Below are positions 6,834 through 9,133 of a stretch of 9,133 nucleotides of DNA, piece after piece (the first letter of the stretch is position 1; each line of letters starts with the position of its first letter). The notes under the pieces were generated by a model. That model saw only the letters and a program-made list of their open reading frames with translations, was not told the DNA's origin and did no database searches. A program made the position numbers and the translations under genes. Source of the stretch: Lentisphaeria bacterium (lineage in GTDB: Bacteria; Verrucomicrobiota; Lentisphaeria; Oligosphaerales; JAFGRS01); contig JAFGRS010000448.1 of assembly GCA_016935045.1 (NCBI GenBank), forward strand, positions 1-9,133. Reading direction: 5' to 3'.

Positions 6834-7544
6834 ATGAGAATCGTCTTTGTCGCGGCTGGGCTTCTCGCCCTGCTGCTGCCCCTGCCTTCCCGCGCCGACA
6901 CGCTGATCCTGGCCGACGGCAAGACCTATGAGGGCACGGTTATCGTCAAGGAAGGAGTCTACACGCTCAGGTCACAGGAGAGGCTCTTCCAGTTCCGCAG
7001 AGACGAGGTGAGGGAACACAACGGCGAGGTGATCACCCCCGTCATCGCCATCAGGACCGGGAAGGGAGACATCCTGGTCGCCCTCTTCGAGGACCAGGCC
7101 CCCAACACCGTGGCCAACATCATCACCCTGGCCGAGAGCGGTTTCTACAAGGGACTGACCTTTCACCGCATCATTCCGGACTTCATGGCCCAGGGAGGCT
7201 GCCCCAACAGCAGGGATGGCGCCGCCGGCGCTCCGGGGACCGGGGACCCGGGCTACAAGTTCGCCGACGAGATCGTGCCCGAACTCAAACACACGGGACG
7301 CGGCATCCTCTCCATGGCCAATTCCGGTCCCAACACCAATGGCAGCCAGTTCTTCCTCTGCTTCGCCGCCACTCCTCACCTGGATGGCAAACACACGGTC
7401 TTCGGCAGGGCCGTCGCCGGCATGGAGGTCCTGGACCGCCTGGAATCCATCGGCAGCGAAACCGGCACCCCCGGCGAGAGGGTCCACTTCGACATCGACG
7501 TCGTCGCTAAGCGCAACCACCCCTACGAGGTCCAGAAGCTCTGA
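6834..7544 (+). CDS. Secreted cyclophilin-type peptidyl-prolyl cis-trans isomerase
   Basis: The 236-residue protein catalyses proline cis-trans isomerisation in protein folding, probably outside the cytoplasm. It opens with a signal peptide: positive R2, a hydrophobic core (3-17) and a likely cut after PSRA (A21). Residues ~22-60 form a small module, TLILADGKTYEGTV through DEVRE, of a beta-rich kind often seen at the front of secreted proteins. The cyclophilin domain spans ~68-228, with FHRIIPDFMAQGG (110-122) carrying catalytic R112 and Q120, the NTNGSQFF strand (167-174) and HLDGKHTVFG (182-191). H182 takes the place of the cyclosporin-contact tryptophan of human cyclophilin A, a site that commonly varies in bacteria. 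The ATG at 6834 is preferred over an in-frame ATG at 6600 because the signal peptide starts exactly there and GGAG lies 10 nt upstream. Confidence 0.93.
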   Translation: MRIVFVAAGLLALLLPLPSRADTLILADGKTYEGTVIVKEGVYTLRSQERLFQFRRDEVREHNGEVITPVIAIRTGKGDILVALFEDQAPNTVANIITLAESGFYKGLTFHRIIPDFMAQGGCPNSRDGAAGAPGTGDPGYKFADEIVPELKHTGRGILSMANSGPNTNGSQFFLCFAATPHLDGKHTVFGRAVAGMEVLDRLESIGSETGTPGERVHFDIDVVAKRNHPYEVQKL

Positions 7545-7648
7545 CCGTCCCTCCCCGTCGCGGCTGACGGGAATAGACGCCCTCCGGCCAGACCCCAACC
7601 AGGGACATGTGCTGCAGCGGGAAGCGATTCGCCGGGTCTTGAAACCGC

Positions 7649-7668
7649 CCTGACCCCGGGGCGTCAGG
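7649..7668 (+). terminator. Weak hairpin after the cyclophilin gene, possible terminator
   Basis: CCTGAC (7649-7654) and GTCAGG (7663-7668) pair perfectly around an 8-nt GC-rich loop, followed by a partly T-rich stretch, TTGTCCTTT. It stands 105 nt after the cyclophilin stop. There is no clean T run, so termination is uncertain. Confidence 0.35.
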
Positions 7669-7670
7669 CC

Positions 7671-7699
7671 TTGTCCTTTCGCTCCCGTTGCGCTAGCGT
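7671..7699 (+). promoter_or_regulatory. Possible promoter for the zinc-ribbon membrane protein gene
   Basis: TTGTCC (7671-7676) and TAGCGT (7694-7699) are 17 nt apart. The match is weak at the -10 box (three of six). It is reported because the spacing is right and the gene probably needs its own start of transcription after the hairpin at 7649-7668. Confidence 0.3.
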
Positions 7700-7714
7700 G
7701 GTGGGAGACCACGC
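7696..7714 (+). promoter_or_regulatory. Perfect 7-bp hairpin just before a ribosome binding site
   Basis: GCGTGGT (7696-7702) pairs perfectly with ACCACGC (7708-7714) around the loop GGGAG. The hairpin ends one base before the Shine-Dalgarno GGAGG (7716-7720), which is 5 nt from the ATG at 7726. It could affect translation or be an operator half-site pair; which one is not shown by sequence alone. Confidence 0.4.
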
Positions 7715-7725
7715 CGGAGGCCGCC

Positions 7726-8424
7726 ATGCAGATCCACTGCGAAGCCTGTGGGGAACTGATCCCCGCCGGGAACCTCGATCTCGACCGCGGGTTTGCCAAG
7801 TGCGCCGCCTGCGACCACGTCTTCAACTGCAACGCGCAGCTGGAGCGTGTGGCCGCGGCACTGCTGCGGGAGCGGCCCGAAATCCCGCTTCCCAAGGGGC
7901 TGCACGTGTACCGGCGGGCCAACGGTCTGCGCATCACCTGGCGCTGGTTCGGCGTCAAGACCCTCGGCCTGATCTTCTTTGCCTGCCTGTGGAATGCCTT
8001 CATCATCTTCTGGTACTCCATGGCCATCAGAAAGCAGCTGTGGTCCATGGCGCTCTTCGGGCTGCTGCATGCCGCGGTAGGCATCGGCGTCGCCTACGCC
8101 GCCGTCGCCGGACTCTTCAACACGACCGTCATCACGGCCCTCAAGGGGATGCTCGAAGTCAGGCACGGCCCCATCCCCGTCCCCGGCAACCGGCGGCTGC
8201 CGGCCGCGGACATCGAGCAGCTTTACGTCAAGCAGCACGTCACCCACAGCAAGCACGGCACCTCGATCTCCTACGAGGTGCGTGCCCAACAGCGCGCCGG
8301 GAAGGACATCAAACTCGTGGGGGGATTGACCAGGGAAGACACGGCCCTGTTCATCGAACAGCGCCTCGAAGAATTCCTCGGCATCGCGGATCAGGCCGTT
8401 CCCGGTGAGATCCGCTCGACCTGA
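7726..8424 (+). CDS. Zinc-ribbon protein with two membrane helices, function unknown
   Basis: I do not recognise a characterised family. The 232-residue protein begins with a zinc ribbon: CEAC (C5, C8) and CAAC (C26, C29), 17 residues apart. After a charged linker and an RITWRWFG stretch come two membrane helices at about 78-100 and 106-132, joined by a short polar turn (IRKQ). The remaining ~100 residues are soluble, with alternating strands (LEVRHGPIPVP, IEQLYVKQ, ISYEVRAQ, IKLVGGL) and a C-terminal helix (EDTALFIEQRLEEFL). That pattern resembles the small beta-barrel plus helix of PH-like membrane proteins, but this is only a shape argument. The ribbon and tail should lie on the same, cytoplasmic, side. 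The ATG at 7726 has GGAGG 5 nt upstream. It converges on the glycosidase gene at 8620. Confidence 0.85.
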   Translation: MQIHCEACGELIPAGNLDLDRGFAKCAACDHVFNCNAQLERVAAALLRERPEIPLPKGLHVYRRANGLRITWRWFGVKTLGLIFFACLWNAFIIFWYSMAIRKQLWSMALFGLLHAAVGIGVAYAAVAGLFNTTVITALKGMLEVRHGPIPVPGNRRLPAADIEQLYVKQHVTHSKHGTSISYEVRAQQRAGKDIKLVGGLTREDTALFIEQRLEEFLGIADQAVPGEIRST

Positions 8425-8430
8425 GTTCAG

Positions 8431-8599
8431 CCTCAGAACACCGTACCCGGCGGAAGCGGAATCGACGCCGCCAGGCAGCCTGAAACAGGTCGCACGAGCC
8501 GAGCGGGACCTTGCGCCACTCGGCCCTGCCTGCCGGCAGGCAGGTCGTGGCGCATCCCTGGTATCATCCTCGTCTTCCGGTTGCGCCGGTGTTCTGAGG
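8431..8599. repeat. 169-bp MITE- or REP-like element bounded by 13-bp inverted repeats
   Basis: CCTCAGAACACCG (8431-8443) is matched exactly by CGGTGTTCTGAGG (8587-8599). Inside the pair the arms keep imperfect complementarity (shared GGAAG and CCAGG blocks). The unit fills most of the gap between two convergent genes: 6 nt after one stop and 20 nt before the other. It has no coding capacity I can support, and no target-site duplication is obvious at the ends. It may be a non-autonomous mobile element or a long bidirectional terminator structure. Confidence 0.5.
8512..8554. repeat. Strong palindromic hairpin with CCTGCCTGCC/GGCAGGCAGG core
   Basis: The core CCTGCCTGCC (8525-8534) is followed at once by its exact complement GGCAGGCAGG (8535-8544). 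Outside it, TGCGCCAC (8512-8519) pairs perfectly with GTGGCGCA (8547-8554), with a 5-nt/2-nt internal bulge between. The total is 18 paired bases. No T run follows on either strand. From memory, this core recurs as a dispersed palindrome in many genomes of uncultured phyla. Confidence 0.85.
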
Positions 8600-8619
8600 A
8601 TACTCTCCGCCGCACGTCT

Positions 8620-9133
8620 TCACGGTTGGTCTCCCTGCTCGAGGCCCAGCCATGCCGACAGGGGCTCGAACAGGGCCGACGTGTGGGTTGGTGTGTAGCA
8701 GAACCCGCACCATCCCGATGCCCCCGCCTGCCGGGCCAGGACGATGTGAAGGGCCACCGAGGCCGGGTCCGTCATTCTTCCCTGGCCGCTGTTGATGCCG
8801 ATGCCCTCGACCAGCGGAAACCTGGCCGGCAGCGCCTCGCGGTGCGCGGCGGCCAGGCTCGCGAAACGATCCGGATCGTGGGTGTAGTTCATGGGGAAAA
8901 CGGCATCCAGCCAGCCTTCCCGGCACCAACGCGCCCAATCCTGACCCACGCTCACCCGGCAGGCCGGCCAGTCGCTGAACACCGCGGCACTGATGCGGAT
9001 CCCCGGCTTCGCCTCGTGCACCGCTCCCGACACCTGCTCGACGATCCCCGAGATGCGCCGGCAGCGGAATTCCACCCAGTCCCCGAAGCGGGCCCCGCCC
9101 TCGAGCACGTCCCCCGGCCAGGCTACGACCGCC
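8620..9133 (-). CDS. Glycosyl hydrolase-like 10 (GHL10/DUF187) protein, C-terminal part
   Basis: The reading frame is open to the right edge of the window, so at least 170 C-terminal residues are present and the start lies beyond 9133. The GTG at 9108 is internal and not a start. The visible part matches the second half of a TIM-barrel GHL10/YngK-type protein: a W-EFR--RI stretch that begins the helix after the DGIHxDYxRYP region, ISAAVFSDW, DWARWCREGWLDAVFPMNYT (the W--EG--D---PM-Y signature), VEGIGIN, and ARQAGASGWCGFCYTP near the end. Members are putative glycosidases acting on polysaccharides or cell-wall sugars; the substrate is unknown. The catalytic acidic residues and any signal peptide would lie outside the window. 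It runs towards the zinc-ribbon gene and ends just beyond the inverted-repeat element. Confidence 0.82.
   Translation of the reverse strand, partial: AVVAWPGDVLEGGARFGDWVEFRCRRISGIVEQVSGAVHEAKPGIRISAAVFSDWPACRVSVGQDWARWCREGWLDAVFPMNYTHDPDRFASLAAAHREALPARFPLVEGIGINSGQGRMTDPASVALHIVLARQAGASGWCGFCYTPTHTSALFEPLSAWLGLEQGDQP

Noticed and set aside
8433..8615. Small minus-strand frame containing LPAGRQG
   Set aside because: It is a translation of the palindromic repeat with no ribosome site or family match.

Overview
The window is GC-rich and gene-dense, with SD-led genes, bacterial-type sigma70 promoters and CCA-encoding tRNAs, so it comes from a bacterium. There is no phage, integrase, transposase or CRISPR. 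The lineage cannot be fixed from sequence alone. An anaerobic or microaerophilic bacterium from an under-sampled phylum (PVC-like or a similar metagenome lineage) is a guess. It rests on an IspH of the plant/cyanobacterial sequence type, a secreted cyclophilin carrying a small N-terminal beta module, a lone GspF-like protein, a GHL10-type glycosidase, and a palindromic repeat I associate with uncultured-phylum genomes.

Layout. Positions 125-2349 (minus) are a probable three-gene run, read right to left: a CobS-like membrane protein that lacks the family's acidic motifs, dUTPase (dut), then a cysteine synthase-type PLP enzyme (cysK-like). Positions 2388-2620 (plus) hold a near-consensus promoter and two identical tRNA-Asp(GUC) genes. 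Positions 2631-5949 (minus) are a tight operon read right to left: a GspF/PilC-like membrane protein, a DUF123 (Uri/GIY-YIG-like)-endonuclease III fusion, then IspH. Both junctions are 4-nt ATGA overlaps, so the three are probably translationally coupled. Positions 6036-8424 (plus) carry a flavin reductase-domain protein, a secreted cyclophilin-type peptidyl-prolyl isomerase, and a zinc-ribbon two-helix membrane protein. Positions 8425-8619 lie between convergent genes and hold a 13-bp inverted repeat pair enclosing a strong palindromic hairpin. Positions 8620-9133 (minus) are the C-terminal part of a glycosyl hydrolase-like 10 protein that runs off the window.

How they fit together. dut (nucleotide sanitation), cysK (cysteine), ispH (isoprenoids) and tRNA-Asp are housekeeping. 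The parts worth a second look are the DUF123-Nth fusion, which joins a putative nuclease fold to a base-excision glycosylase/lyase and is coupled to GspF-like and IspH genes; the CobS-fold protein with DGLAD and TGD motifs lost; and the MITE- or REP-like inverted-repeat element at 8431-8599. I saw no defence island or obviously new multi-gene system. Most genes are recognisable families in unusual arrangements.
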